Positions 1 through 8,328 of a stretch of DNA of 64,000 nt are shown here, in pieces. The notes under the pieces are model-generated. The model had not been told where the DNA came from. It was given only the letters and a program-made list of their open reading frames with translations, and did no database searches. The position numbers were made by a program, and so were the translations under genes. The number at the start of each line of letters is the position of its first letter. Positions within the stretch are counted from its first letter, which is position 1. Origin of the DNA: Woeseiaceae bacterium (GTDB lineage Bacteria; Pseudomonadota; Gammaproteobacteria; Steroidobacterales; Woeseiaceae); the NCBI GenBank assembly GCA_030066735.1, contig JASJBB010000006.1:1-64000 (forward strand). The letters run 5' to 3'.

Positions 1-470
1 GTGACCTGGGCGCGGGCACGGTCGTGCGCCCGAACTGCCATATCGAGGGAGCGAGCACCGGCGCCAACTGCGTGATCGGACCCTTTGCGCGCCTGCGCCC
101 CGGCGCCGAGCTTGCCGACGATGTCAGGATCGGCAACTTCGTCGAGGTGAAGAAGAGCACGATCGCCGCAGGCAGCAAGGTCAACCACCTGACCTACATT
201 GGCGACGCTGAAATTGGGACCGGCGTCAACGTTGGCGCGGGCACCATCACGTGTAATTACGACGGCGCCAACAAGCACAAGACGACGATCGGTGACCACG
301 TATTCATCGGCTCGGGCGTCGAGCTGGTCGCGCCGGTCAGGATTGGCGCAGGCGCCACGATCGGGGCTGGCTCGACCATCACCAAGACAGCGCCCGAGGG
401 TGAGTTGACGATTGGGCGTTCGAAGCAGGTCACGATCAAGGGCTGGCGAAAGCCTACCAAGGAAAAATAG
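1..470 (+). CDS. glmU: GlmU C-terminal part (5' truncated by window edge)
   Basis: C-terminal piece of the bifunctional enzyme that acetylates glucosamine-1-phosphate and then uridylylates it to UDP-N-acetylglucosamine, the precursor of peptidoglycan and LPS. Only the acetyltransferase end is present. It is a left-handed beta-helix with hexapeptide repeats, visible as I-G-x-x-x-x pulses ([30 protein letters not shown]). The [27 protein letters not shown] and NYDG stretches are typical GlmU signatures. The reading frame is open from base 3, so the gene begins outside the window. It ends three bases before glmS, so the two are almost certainly co-transcribed. Confidence 0.96.
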   Translation, partial: DLGAGTVVRPNCHIEGASTGANCVIGPFARLRPGAELADDVRIGNFVEVKKSTIAAGSKVNHLTYIGDAEIGTGVNVGAGTITCNYDGANKHKTTIGDHVFIGSGVELVAPVRIGAGATIGAGSTITKTAPEGELTIGRSKQVTIKGWRKPTKEK

Positions 471-473
471 AGT

Positions 474-2309
474 ATGTGCGGAATTGTCGGCGCGGTCGCC
501 GAAAGAAACGTCGTTGATATCCTTGTCGAAGGGTTGCAGCGCCTCGAGTATCGCGGCTACGACTCGGCCGGCGTGGCGGTCGTCGACGACGAGAACCAGC
601 TCGCGCTGCGGCGTACCGTGGGCAAGGTGGCCGAACTCGAGGAAAAGATCGCAGCCGATCCGCTCGACGGCAAGATCGGCGTTGCGCACACTCGCTGGGC
701 GACCCACGGCGGCGTGACCGAGGCCAACGCGCATCCGCACGTTTCCGGTGGCCGCATTGCCGTGATCCACAACGGCATCATCGAGAACTTTCAGCCCATC
801 AAGGACGAGATGCTGGCGAAGGGCTATGTCTTCGAATCCGAGACCGATACCGAGGTGGCCGCCCACCTGGTCCATGAATTCGTCAAACAGGGCATGAGCC
901 TGGTGGAGGCTGTCGGCGAGGCCGTCAAGCGCTTCCAGGGGGCGTATGCCCTGCTGGTCGTGGATGCCGAGGATCCCGAGCGCATTGTCGTAACACGGGT
1001 GGCGAGCCCCCTGGTCATTGGCCTGGGTGACGGCGAAAACTACGTTGCCAGCGGCGTGCCCGCCCTGTTGCCGGTCACCCAGCGTTTCATCTATCTCGAG
1101 CAGGGCGACCTCGCCGAGATCCGGCGCGATGGCATCAGCATCTTCGACAGCAACGGCGAAGCGGCCGAACGCGAGGTGCACGAGACGGAGTGGGACAGCA
1201 CGTCGGCTGAAAAGGCGCCCTACGACCACTTCATGCTCAAGGAGATTCACGACCAGCCCAGCGCGCTGGCCGATACCTTGTACGGCAAGGTCGCGAACCA
1301 GCGCGTGCTGCCCGAGGCGCTCGGGCCCAAGGCCGCGGAGCTGCTCAACAAGGTCGAGCACATTCACATCGTCGCCTGCGGCACGAGCTATCACGCCGGC
1401 TGTGTGGGCAAGTACTGGATCGAGGCGATCGCCAACGTGCCGACGCACGTAGAGATCGCCAGCGAGTATCGCTACCGGCATGTCTACGTGCCGGAAAACA
1501 CGCTGTTCGTCACGTTGTCGCAATCGGGCGAAACCGCCGACACGCTCGAGGCGCTGCGCATGGCCAAGGAGCTCGGCTACCTGGGATCGCTGACAATCTG
1601 CAACAGCCCGCATAGCTCCATGGTGCGTGAATCGGATCTCGTCATGATGACGCAGGCCGGGCCGGAGATCGGCGTCGCGAGCACCAAGGCATTCACGACA
1701 CAGTTGTTGTCGCTGCTGATCGTTACGCTGATGATGGCGAAACACCGTAACCTGATCGACGAAGCGAAAGAGCGCGAGTTTGTCGCCAACCTCACCCATG
1801 CCGCGGCCGCGTCCGACCAGGCCTTGCAGATGAGCGATGACCTCAAGGAGCTGGCCAAGGATTTCGCCGACAAGCAGCATGCGCTATTCCTGGGTCGCGG
1901 ACCCATGTGGCCGATCGCCATGGAAGGCGCGCTGAAGCTCAAGGAAATCTCCTACATTCACGCCGAGGCATACGCGGCCGGCGAGCTGAAACACGGGCCG
2001 CTGGCGCTGATCGACGACGAGATGCCGGTGGTGGTGGTCGCGCCCAACAACGAGCTGCTGGAGAAACTGAAGTCGAACATGCAGGTTGTGCGTGCGCGGG
2101 GCGGCCAGCTCTACGTGTTCGCCGACGCGGAAACCGGCATCGAGAGCGAGGAAGGCACGATCGTGATGCAAATGCCGCACGCGGACCGGCTCATCGCGCC
2201 GATCGTGTATACCATTCCGCTGCAGCTGCTCGCCTATCACGTTGCCGTGCTGCTGGGTACGGACGTCGACCAGCCGAGGAATCTCGCCAAGTCGGTGACG
2301 GTGGAATAG
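474..2309 (+). CDS. glmS: Glutamine-fructose-6-phosphate aminotransferase (isomerizing)
   Basis: Makes glucosamine-6-phosphate from fructose-6-phosphate and glutamine, the first committed step to UDP-GlcNAc in the cytoplasm. The protein opens with MCGIVGAVA. Cys2 becomes the N-terminal nucleophile of the class II glutamine amidotransferase domain (about residues 2-220, with HTRWATHG and HNGIIEN). Two SIS sugar-isomerase domains follow (about 285-420 and 455-590). They contain ACGTSYHAG near residue 302, SQSGETADT, and the family end LAKSVTVE. Its 611 residues match the usual length of about 609. It starts 3 nt after glmU, the classic glmU-glmS pairing. No ribozyme or other leader is possible in the 3-nt gap. 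Confidence 0.98.
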   Translation: MCGIVGAVAERNVVDILVEGLQRLEYRGYDSAGVAVVDDENQLALRRTVGKVAELEEKIAADPLDGKIGVAHTRWATHGGVTEANAHPHVSGGRIAVIHNGIIENFQPIKDEMLAKGYVFESETDTEVAAHLVHEFVKQGMSLVEAVGEAVKRFQGAYALLVVDAEDPERIVVTRVASPLVIGLGDGENYVASGVPALLPVTQRFIYLEQGDLAEIRRDGISIFDSNGEAAEREVHETEWDSTSAEKAPYDHFMLKEIHDQPSALADTLYGKVANQRVLPEALGPKAAELLNKVEHIHIVACGTSYHAGCVGKYWIEAIANVPTHVEIASEYRYRHVYVPENTLFVTLSQSGETADTLEALRMAKELGYLGSLTICNSPHSSMVRESDLVMMTQAGPEIGVASTKAFTTQLLSLLIVTLMMAKHRNLIDEAKEREFVANLTHAAAASDQALQMSDDLKELAKDFADKQHALFLGRGPMWPIAMEGALKLKEISYIHAEAYAAGELKHGPLALIDDEMPVVVVAPNNELLEKLKSNMQVVRARGGQLYVFADAETGIESEEGTIVMQMPHADRLIAPIVYTIPLQLLAYHVAVLLGTDVDQPRNLAKSVTVE

Positions 2310-2322
2310 GGGGCCGCGGGCT

Positions 2323-2760
2323 ATGGAGTATTTCAGCGAAACACTGATTGTCCTGATGATCCTGGTCGGAGTCGCCGTGGCGGCCGTCGCGTTCGAGCCG
2401 GCCGATCCCCTGGATAACTGGAAACGACTCACCGAGCGCTACGCGACGAGCGGCTGGCCGGGCGACCCGCAGTTCACGATGCAACAGATTCACTTCGGCG
2501 GTCCGCGGGGTGCGCTGAAGCCGCTGAGCCCCAGTGCGACCTTCGATGTCGAAGTCGATGAATTCGGCCTGTGCCTGGCCGGCCGCGGCATTGGCGCGGA
2601 GGACACCCCCGACATCGTGCGCATTCCCGGCACTCATGTCCGGCCCGCCGGAAAACGCAGGCAAGGGTACGTATTCAAACTCTATGCCGAGCCGGCGGTG
2701 CGCATCCTCGTTGGCGGCGAGCTGGGATCGGAGCTGTTACGCAAGAGCCAGGCGGGCTGA
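2323..2760 (+). CDS. Hypothetical protein with N-terminal membrane anchor
   Basis: A 145-residue protein I do not recognise. Residues about 7-23 (ETLIVLMILVGVAVAAVAF) form one hydrophobic segment, either an uncleaved signal anchor or a signal peptide. The remainder is a small soluble domain with no clear catalytic motif, containing FTMQQIHFGG and VDEFGLCLAGRG. It begins 13 nt after glmS and is probably the last gene of that transcript. No terminator hairpin is obvious in the 94 nt between its end and the convergent gene that follows. Codon use resembles glmS, so it is likely a real native gene. Confidence 0.75.
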   Translation: MEYFSETLIVLMILVGVAVAAVAFEPADPLDNWKRLTERYATSGWPGDPQFTMQQIHFGGPRGALKPLSPSATFDVEVDEFGLCLAGRGIGAEDTPDIVRIPGTHVRPAGKRRQGYVFKLYAEPAVRILVGGELGSELLRKSQAG

Positions 2761-2854
2761 GTTAGTATCGGGCCATCATGGTAGCGCGCCACGACAACAG
2801 GCCCCGCAGGATAGTGGACTCGTGCGGTCACCGGATTCTTAGGGAAAGACCGGG

Positions 2855-3424
2855 CTATTCTGCTTGCCAGGCACTGAGTAGCAGCAGCACTTTTTCTGCA
2901 TTGGCGCGACTGTAAACGAACGCTCCCTCGGCGGAGAAGAGTTCGCCATATTCCGCCGGCCTGGTCGAAACCGCCCACTCGTGGAACTCGCCGACTGCCG
3001 CTCCCATCAACTGTTGCGACTCTGCCGAGAGTGTCGCGGCTACGGACTCAATGCGGCCGTCTTCTCCGAACGCAAACCTGTTCTCATCGTAAGTGATGGA
3101 CACGATACCGGCTGTGCGGAGCCAGTCATTCGATTCGACGACAGTGCACGACACCTCGCGGCCATCAGTGGCGCAGTCCCCGAACTCGAGATGCGTGTTC
3201 AATGCGAGGTCGTATTCGAGAATGCCGCGCACGGCGGGCCGCCCTTCGATTGACCCAAGCGGCCCGAAATTCAGGGTGGGCTCGTCCGCAAACAGCTTGA
3301 TTAGACCTTCGAGGTCTCCGTCATTCTTGAGTGCCTGGAACTCACGAACGCTCTGCTCGTAGTCGGGTTGCGGCGAGCAGGCAAGCAGCAGGCTGGCGAG
3401 AAGAATCGACGCCACGTGCTTCAT
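2855..3424 (-). CDS. NTF2-like (SnoaL-type) lipoprotein
   Basis: A 189-residue lipoprotein. The start MKHVASILLASLLLACS is a lipoprotein signal with lipobox LLAC, so the mature protein begins at Cys16 and is membrane-tethered. The rest has the layout of the NTF2/SnoaL alpha+beta cone: an N-terminal helix (YEQSVREFQALKNDGDLEGLIKLF), a domain with FADEPTLNFGPLGSIEGRPAV, and a strand region with VSITYDENRFAF. The FADEPT...GPLGSIEGR pattern is what SnoaL-like domains show around the cone opening. Function and ligand are unknown. It is the last of four short minus-strand genes of unknown role. Confidence 0.7.
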   Translation of the reverse strand: MKHVASILLASLLLACSPQPDYEQSVREFQALKNDGDLEGLIKLFADEPTLNFGPLGSIEGRPAVRGILEYDLALNTHLEFGDCATDGREVSCTVVESNDWLRTAGIVSITYDENRFAFGEDGRIESVAATLSAESQQLMGAAVGEFHEWAVSTRPAEYGELFSAEGAFVYSRANAEKVLLLLSAWQAE

Positions 3425-3476
3425 GGGTTTTCCAGCTTCTCGACATTCATTGCATTGCGATCAGTGCCGTATAGCT

Positions 3477-3905
3477 CTAGCCGACATCCAGACCATAGCA
3501 CTTCGTATCGGTGTTGTTCTCCAGCAGGTCACGAAGCCGGAAGTTGTACGAATCGGCGTAGTCGCGGATCGAATCGAATGCGTCCCACGCGCCTTCCCCG
3601 CGCAATTCAGCGAAGTTCGCGTAGGTTGCCGCGCCCCCATCGCCGAGAGGGTGATTTCTGCAACGACTGATTCCGTAAACAACTTCGGCTTCTTTCGCCT
3701 CGCCAAAATAGACCCGGGAACCGAGGAATCGATAGTCGCCGGCCGCGAATGCTTCTTCTGCAGCGGCCTCCGGCGACAACTGCGGGTCGATCCCCCAGTA
3801 CTGACCGTCTGCCGGAACCAGCCACGCATACCCGATGACCATCATGGCGACCACCACGGCGAGGCCGGCCGAAAGCAACAGCAGCTGGGAGAGCCTGATC
3901 ATCAT
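3477..3905 (-). CDS. Hypothetical membrane-anchored protein
   Basis: A 142-residue protein with one N-terminal transmembrane or signal segment (about 5-29, LSQLLLLSAGLAVVVAMMVIG). An extracytoplasmic domain with two cysteines (SRCRN and TKCYG) follows; these may form a disulfide. The segment EEAFAAGDYRFLGSRVYFG suggests a small alpha/beta domain. I do not recognise the family. It lies 33 nt downstream of the next gene on the same strand, so co-transcription is likely. The first two codons are both ATG; the second start would lose one residue only. Confidence 0.65.
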   Translation of the reverse strand: MMIRLSQLLLLSAGLAVVVAMMVIGYAWLVPADGQYWGIDPQLSPEAAAEEAFAAGDYRFLGSRVYFGEAKEAEVVYGISRCRNHPLGDGGAATYANFAELRGEGAWDAFDSIRDYADSYNFRLRDLLENNTDTKCYGLDVG

Positions 3906-3938
3906 GCCGTCACCACCTTGCGTGCATCAGCGCTGCAT

Positions 3939-4463
3939 TCACTCATACTCGGTGAGTTGTTCCCATCGTCCATCGCCCCGATGGAAGGATACCAACAGAT
4001 CTTCCATATGCTCGACGGACGCGGGCGGTTCCTTGATGACTTTTGTGATGATACCGGAACTATCTCTGTACGCCGACGACAGCCCGATGTCCGGAGCAAG
4101 GCTGCCGCCAACCTCCAAAGACTCGCCGGAGGGCTTAACCAGCCATACAAGATGAAAGCCCCCGGCCCAGTCGACGCTTCTGATCGTGTCCCGGATAAGG
4201 CCTTCGGCAGGGCTCTTGTCGACTATTCTGTGCTCGTCCGCGTCGACCGCATATACATGTAAGCCCGGAGCATTATCCGGTGGATCATCGCTTGCTTTTT
4301 CGGGGATCGAATCGTCTTTCGGTTCGTCGGGGCTTTTGCTTGACCAGATCGCCACATCCACCAGGTACTTTGCGACCAGCTTGGCGATGATAAACCCCGC
4401 CAGGATGACGACGGCGACAAGACCGATCTTGTCGGCTATTGGTACGATCGCGTCCCAGCTCAC
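3939..4463 (-). CDS. Membrane-anchored protein with possible Imm1-like C-terminal domain
   Basis: A 174-residue protein. Residues about 14-34 are a transmembrane helix, followed by an acidic, proline-rich spacer (about 43-66) and a soluble domain (about 68-174). The end of that domain (WLVKPSGESLEVGG, then a short turn, then LLVSFHRGDGRWEQLTEYE) reminds me of small bacterial Imm1-type immunity proteins, which finish with a strand of the form FLxGDxxWxxxxxWE. This is a resemblance by eye only. If correct, the protein could be an anchored immunity factor, but no toxin gene sits beside it. It is flanked by two other short membrane proteins on the same strand. Confidence 0.6.
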   Translation of the reverse strand: MSWDAIVPIADKIGLVAVVILAGFIIAKLVAKYLVDVAIWSSKSPDEPKDDSIPEKASDDPPDNAPGLHVYAVDADEHRIVDKSPAEGLIRDTIRSVDWAGGFHLVWLVKPSGESLEVGGSLAPDIGLSSAYRDSSGIITKVIKEPPASVEHMEDLLVSFHRGDGRWEQLTEYE

Positions 4464-4514
4464 AGCCTTATCTCGCTAGTGCTGGATGTTTGCGTCAGTA
4501 CTCTCGCCCGAAGA

Positions 4515-4838
4515 TCAGGGCAGCGGCCAGAAAAACAGCGCCAGTACGACAATCGCCCAGTACTCGACAGGTATGAAGAACAGCGTATGCGACGGCGCCT
4601 TGCCGACCACTTCACCCGATTCCTCGTCGATCAGAAGGCCACGCTTCATGTGGTTCAGGAAAACCCCGAGAATCCCCACAAGAACGGCAGCAGCAATGAA
4701 GGCCGCTTGTTTCGGCCAGGCGTTCGCCGTGTAGAAGCCCTGACCGTAAACGGCATCGACAGCAAGCTGCGTCAGAATCAATGCGGCGATGACGATGACC
4801 GGGACCAGCCAGCCGAATCCTCTCCAGACAATCAGCAT
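4515..4838 (-). CDS. Small integral membrane protein
   Basis: A 107-residue, very hydrophobic protein with about three transmembrane helices (near 5-28, 44-62 and 85-104). The start MLIVWRGFGWLVPVIVIA is a pattern I associate with a widespread group of short uncharacterised membrane proteins in Gammaproteobacteria and Bacteroidetes. A charged cytosolic loop (KRGLLIDEESGEVVGKAPSH) between helices two and three contains a GEVVGKAPSHTLFFIPVEYW stretch that looks conserved in type. Role unknown. It is the first gene of the four-gene minus-strand patch. Confidence 0.7.
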   Translation of the reverse strand: MLIVWRGFGWLVPVIVIAALILTQLAVDAVYGQGFYTANAWPKQAAFIAAAVLVGILGVFLNHMKRGLLIDEESGEVVGKAPSHTLFFIPVEYWAIVVLALFFWPLP

Positions 4839-4965
4839 TTCGAGATCTCCTGCGCCAACAGATTCTCTCCAGTTTGCCGCGCGCAGATGCTAGATTCTGA
4901 GACTTCGCTCCCAGTTAGACAGCCAGAGCTACTTTTCCTCGTGAGCCCTCCCGCAGGAGTACGCC

Positions 4966-5859
4966 GTGTTCGCAACGAAAACCTGGACCGCTCTGATATC
5001 CGTGCTGGCCATCGCGGCATGCGGCGGAGGTGGCGGCAACAATTCCTCCGGCAATCCGAACGACCCGGGCGGTGGAGGTCCGCCCCCGCCGCCGCCAGAC
5101 TCCGCGCGGCAGACGACGGATCAGCCGGACCTGTTTGCCGATGAGTATCAGGTGCACGTGATCTACGCTGTGCCCCAGGATGGCGAGGACAACGAGCTGG
5201 ATATCAATGGGGCAATTGCCGGCTCAGTCGCCGCAGCCAATGAGTTTTTTCTGGCGGCGAGCGGCGGCAAGATCGTTCGCTTTGACTTTACGACGGACGG
5301 CGAGCTGGATGTGACCTTCGTGCGCCTGCCAGATCTCGACGCCGAGTACGCTGCGAACGGACTTTTCGCCCGGGAAGCCATTCAGGCGGACGTAGTAGCG
5401 GCCGGATTTACCGCGCCCCGCAAAATCTATCTCGTTTACTACGACGGCACCAACGACAGGGCTTGCGGCGGCGCGCCGCCGCTGGGCACGGGCGACCCGG
5501 TTACCGTTCTGTATCTTCAGGGCGCAGTGCCCGGCTTCCTGCCCTGCGGAGACAACCCGCTAGCGCCAGCTATCGGGCCGGCCGGCTATTGGGAGTGGTC
5601 TGCGGTGCACGAGGTCGTGCACGCTTTCGGCTACGTGGACACCTGCGCGCCAAACTACAACGCGAGCCGCCCCGCGCATGTTGGAGACGATCCGTCGGAC
5701 CTGATGTATGCGGGCCCCGAACCGTGGCTGCCAACGACCGTCGATCCGGGCCAGGACGACTACTATGGCGCCAACGTCCCGGCCGCCTGTGCGCGAAACC
5801 TGTTCTTCAGCGCGTTCCTGGAGCCCCGAGACGGGGATCAGTTGCCGCCCAATTTCTGA
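4966..5859 (+). CDS. Secreted lipoprotein, putative zinc metalloprotease (HExxHxxG)
   Basis: A 297-residue exported protein. Its lipoprotein signal ends at Cys19 (LAIAAC). A Gly- and Pro-rich linker (about 20-46) leads to a globular domain. His215-Glu-x-x-His219-x-x-Gly222 (HEVVHAFG) is a zinc-binding motif, and Asp225 sits three residues after the Gly, where metzincins have a third ligand. Snapalysin-type enzymes (family M7) use Asp there. Met247 in SDLMYAG fits a Met-turn. An alternative third ligand is His238 in AHVGDDPSD. Six cysteines in the mature part could form disulfides. No peptidase propeptide is obvious, and the substrate is unknown. Confidence 0.7.
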   Translation: MFATKTWTALISVLAIAACGGGGGNNSSGNPNDPGGGGPPPPPPDSARQTTDQPDLFADEYQVHVIYAVPQDGEDNELDINGAIAGSVAAANEFFLAASGGKIVRFDFTTDGELDVTFVRLPDLDAEYAANGLFAREAIQADVVAAGFTAPRKIYLVYYDGTNDRACGGAPPLGTGDPVTVLYLQGAVPGFLPCGDNPLAPAIGPAGYWEWSAVHEVVHAFGYVDTCAPNYNASRPAHVGDDPSDLMYAGPEPWLPTTVDPGQDDYYGANVPAACARNLFFSAFLEPRDGDQLPPNF

Positions 5860-5905
5860 TAACAGACCGGCACGGTCGTGGCCTGCCACCACACGCAGAG
5901 GATCG

Positions 5906-5936
5906 AACGGCCGGCATGCCGAGCTTACCGGCCGTT
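5906..5936. repeat. Inverted repeat between convergent genes
   Basis: Perfect 9-bp arms AACGGCCGG and CCGGCCGTT around a 13-base loop, lying in the 95-nt gap between two convergent genes. It could end transcription from either side, but no T-run follows on either strand, so it is not a canonical intrinsic terminator. Confidence 0.45.
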
Positions 5937-5954
5937 AGACGTTCACAGCCATGT

Positions 5955-7535
5955 TCAGATCGACTCCGGCGTCGCCCACTCTCCGAGCGCGGCCTGGTCC
6001 ATGATGATCTCGCGGTGGCAGCTCCAGGTAACCTTGATGGCCTCCGGCGTGCCGATGCCGGCGCCGCGCGGGTCGCCCGCCGGACCGAACCAGTGGTTTT
6101 GCGGCGCGCCCGTGGTTCTCGCGCGCATGCCGCAATAGGTCGTGCCGTTAACGGTCGCGCCGAGCACCTTCTGCTGGAATACCGGGTCGGCGCTGACCAC
6201 GGCGGCCGTCAGGTGGTGCGACATGCGCTCGAGCATCCCCAGCATGTCCTCGAGATCGCCGTCGCCATAGGTAGCGACAACCTGGAACGGGCCGAACAGC
6301 TCGGTGGTCAGCAAATCGAAATGCTCGCCCTTGAGCGCATCGAATGGCACCTTGACCGCCGTTGCTTCGTAGGACCCGTATCGATCCGGGATGCTGTGGC
6401 CTTCGAGCTGCTTTCCGCCGAACATCAGTTCGGCGCCGGGAACAGCCATGCAGGCATCGACGTGCGCCTGGATTTCGTCGTTCGACCACGTGAGCACGGG
6501 ACCGATGGAGAGATTATCCATGCTCCTGCGCGCGGCCAGCGGCCCGAGCTTCGGCAGCAATGAGTCCGCCCAGTTCTCGTGGACGAACAGGATGCTCTGC
6601 GCCGAGCACTTCTGGCCGGACGCGTTGTAGGCGTCCTCGTCCGACTGCCAGGCGACATAGTCCACCCACCGCTCGTCGAAGTCGGGGCCGATCACCTTCC
6701 AGTCGAAGCCGGCATCCTCGATACGAACGCAGCCGTTGACCGCCACCGACGTCGCTTCGGCGACATTGCTCGAGCCCGTGAACTGCACGAGACGAATGAC
6801 GTCATTGGCCTCTTCGATCAGGCGGCCCATGGTCCTGCCGCCACAATGGATGAAGTCCATGTCCTTCGGCTCCAGGCCACAGTGAATCAATAGCCGGACG
6901 AACTGCTCGATGACGATGTCGACGGTCGTGGCCGACTTGAGCAACGGCCGGTTACCCATGAACAGCGCGCCCATCAGCTGCAGCGCCGGAATCTCGAGCG
7001 GGAAATTGAATGGCGCGACGATCACGACGGGGCCATAGGGCCAGCGGTAGCCGTTCGACTGCTGACCGGTTCGGTCACCCGGATTCGAGAAGCCGCGGGC
7101 CAGGAACCGCACGCCATCACCCGCGAAGTTCTCGAGGAACGTGCGGGTCACGGTGACTTCGGCTTTGCACTGGTTCCAGCTCTTCGGCATCACGCGCTGG
7201 ATCAGGCGCGTAAAGAAGTCCTCGACCTCTTTTTCTGCGAGCAACTGCGACGCCCTGGCGCAGACCCGGCCCAGCGCCACATAGCGCTCGACGTTCTTGA
7301 GCGGGTTGTGCAGCCCGGTCTTCGGGCAACTCCTCAGGCCGGCGACGAACGGAGCCACATCCTGGGTGTCCGGCATCTCGATAAAGGGCTCGCCGTTGAG
7401 CGGGTCGGGCACGGTCATGGTCTTCTCGGCCGACACCCACTGTCCGCCGACGAGATTCTGAGCCTGCGCCGGAGCGGCGCCCGTCATGCCGTCGAACGGG
7501 TCGACGGTGGCAAAGGAATTGACGATGTTGGTCAT
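5955..7535 (-). CDS. ALDH12-type delta-1-pyrroline-5-carboxylate dehydrogenase
   Basis: An NAD(P)-dependent aldehyde dehydrogenase of 526 residues, predicted to oxidise glutamate-gamma-semialdehyde / P5C to glutamate in proline degradation. From memory it aligns end to end with the plant ALDH12A1 family, not with bacterial PutA or RocA. Shared landmarks are DPLNGEPFI, GLHNPLKNVERY, FFTRLIQRV, FLENFAGDGVRFLARGF, GQQSNGYRWPYGPV, EDAGFDWKV, APQNHWFGPAGDPRGAGIGT and a final WSCHRE. Catalytic Cys310 sits in SGQKCSAQS and general base Glu273 in RIEDAGFDWK. No proline dehydrogenase gene is adjacent. Family assignment is strong; exact substrate is inferred. Confidence 0.88.
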   Translation of the reverse strand: MTNIVNSFATVDPFDGMTGAAPAQAQNLVGGQWVSAEKTMTVPDPLNGEPFIEMPDTQDVAPFVAGLRSCPKTGLHNPLKNVERYVALGRVCARASQLLAEKEVEDFFTRLIQRVMPKSWNQCKAEVTVTRTFLENFAGDGVRFLARGFSNPGDRTGQQSNGYRWPYGPVVIVAPFNFPLEIPALQLMGALFMGNRPLLKSATTVDIVIEQFVRLLIHCGLEPKDMDFIHCGGRTMGRLIEEANDVIRLVQFTGSSNVAEATSVAVNGCVRIEDAGFDWKVIGPDFDERWVDYVAWQSDEDAYNASGQKCSAQSILFVHENWADSLLPKLGPLAARRSMDNLSIGPVLTWSNDEIQAHVDACMAVPGAELMFGGKQLEGHSIPDRYGSYEATAVKVPFDALKGEHFDLLTTELFGPFQVVATYGDGDLEDMLGMLERMSHHLTAAVVSADPVFQQKVLGATVNGTTYCGMRARTTGAPQNHWFGPAGDPRGAGIGTPEAIKVTWSCHREIIMDQAALGEWATPESI

Positions 7536-7642
7536 ATCTGGTCCTCCGGGGGATGAGCGATTCTAGCCCAGCGGAAGGCGGCTATCGAACTGTGACATTC
7601 GACGTCGCGCGATGGCTGTTTGCGGGGTAGATTTGCACCGTT

Positions 7643-8062
7643 ATGCGGACGTTTCTATACGGATTTATGGCAATCGCGCTGTGGATAAGCGCGCCGGCAC
7701 AGGCCGAGGTGTTCCGCTGTGAAGACCCCGAACAGGGGATCATCTACCAGCAAACGCCGTGCCCCGAGCCTGCAGAGAAGAACGAGGAAGAGGCCGAGTC
7801 GACTGCGGACGAGGCCGCAGTGCCGGCCGGCGAGGCGCCCCGCAGCCGGGCCGTCGTGGGTCGCGACCAGAGCGTCGCGGACGTCGTCGCGGCCGAACAG
7901 GAAGAACAGGCCCGCAATGCAGAAGTGGAGGCCTGCAAGAAACAGTACCGCGATGCGATCGATGCGATCGATCTCGAGATTCAGAACAGCTACACGCCCG
8001 AACAACGCGACTACTACCTCGGGCGCCTGAAGGCCCTGACCGACAAGATGGCGGCCTGCTAG
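7643..8062 (+). CDS. DUF4124-like periplasmic protein
   Basis: A 139-residue exported protein. The signal peptide ends near APAQA (residue 21). Directly after it comes VFRCEDPEQGIIYQQTPCPE, the short two-cysteine module typical of DUF4124 proteins (K/R-C-x-D-x-x-G-x-x-x-Y-x-x-x-P-C). A long acidic, Ala/Glu-rich low-complexity section (about 45-90) links to a helical tail with two further cysteines (VEACKKQ and the terminal C). The tail contains DAIDAIDLEIQNSYTPEQRD, probably a coiled coil. Function unknown. It is a single gene closed by a strong terminator. Confidence 0.75.
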   Translation: MRTFLYGFMAIALWISAPAQAEVFRCEDPEQGIIYQQTPCPEPAEKNEEEAESTADEAAVPAGEAPRSRAVVGRDQSVADVVAAEQEEQARNAEVEACKKQYRDAIDAIDLEIQNSYTPEQRDYYLGRLKALTDKMAAC

Positions 8063-8064
8063 GC

Positions 8065-8099
8065 AAAAAAAACGCGCCCCGGAGGGCGCGCCTTTTTTT
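8065..8099. terminator. Bidirectional intrinsic terminator
   Basis: Seven-base stem CGCGCCC / GGGCGCG with loop CGGA, an 8-A run before it and a 7-T run after it. It therefore works on both strands and ends both the DUF4124-like gene and the convergent cold-shock gene. Confidence 0.9.
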
Positions 8100-8121
8100 A
8101 CCTGGTCAGTCAGTCAGCCAA

Positions 8122-8328
8122 TCAGACTGGAACGACTTCCTCGGCCTGCGGACCTTTCTGGCCGTCAGTGACCTTGAATTCTACTTTCTGGCCTTCCGCC
8201 AGCGTTTTGAATCCCTCGGCATTGATTGCGCTGAAGTGGACGAATACGTCAGGACCATTTTCCTGCTCGATAAAGCCGAAGCCTTTCGCATCGTTGAACC
8301 ACTTCACGGTCCCTGTAACTTTCGACAT
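8122..8328 (-). CDS. Cold-shock domain protein (CspA family)
   Basis: A 68-residue single cold-shock domain that binds single-stranded RNA and DNA and opens RNA secondary structure. RNP1 (KGFGFIE) and RNP2 (VFVHFS) are intact, and the flanks [13 protein letters not shown] and GPQAEEVV are family standard. Length is normal for CspA/CspE proteins. Whether it is cold-induced or constitutive cannot be read from the protein. The upstream gap is long (more than 180 nt to the divergent gene), as for csp genes with regulatory leaders. A Shine-Dalgarno (AGGGAG) lies 8 nt before the ATG. Confidence 0.96.
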   Translation of the reverse strand: MSKVTGTVKWFNDAKGFGFIEQENGPDVFVHFSAINAEGFKTLAEGQKVEFKVTDGQKGPQAEEVVPV

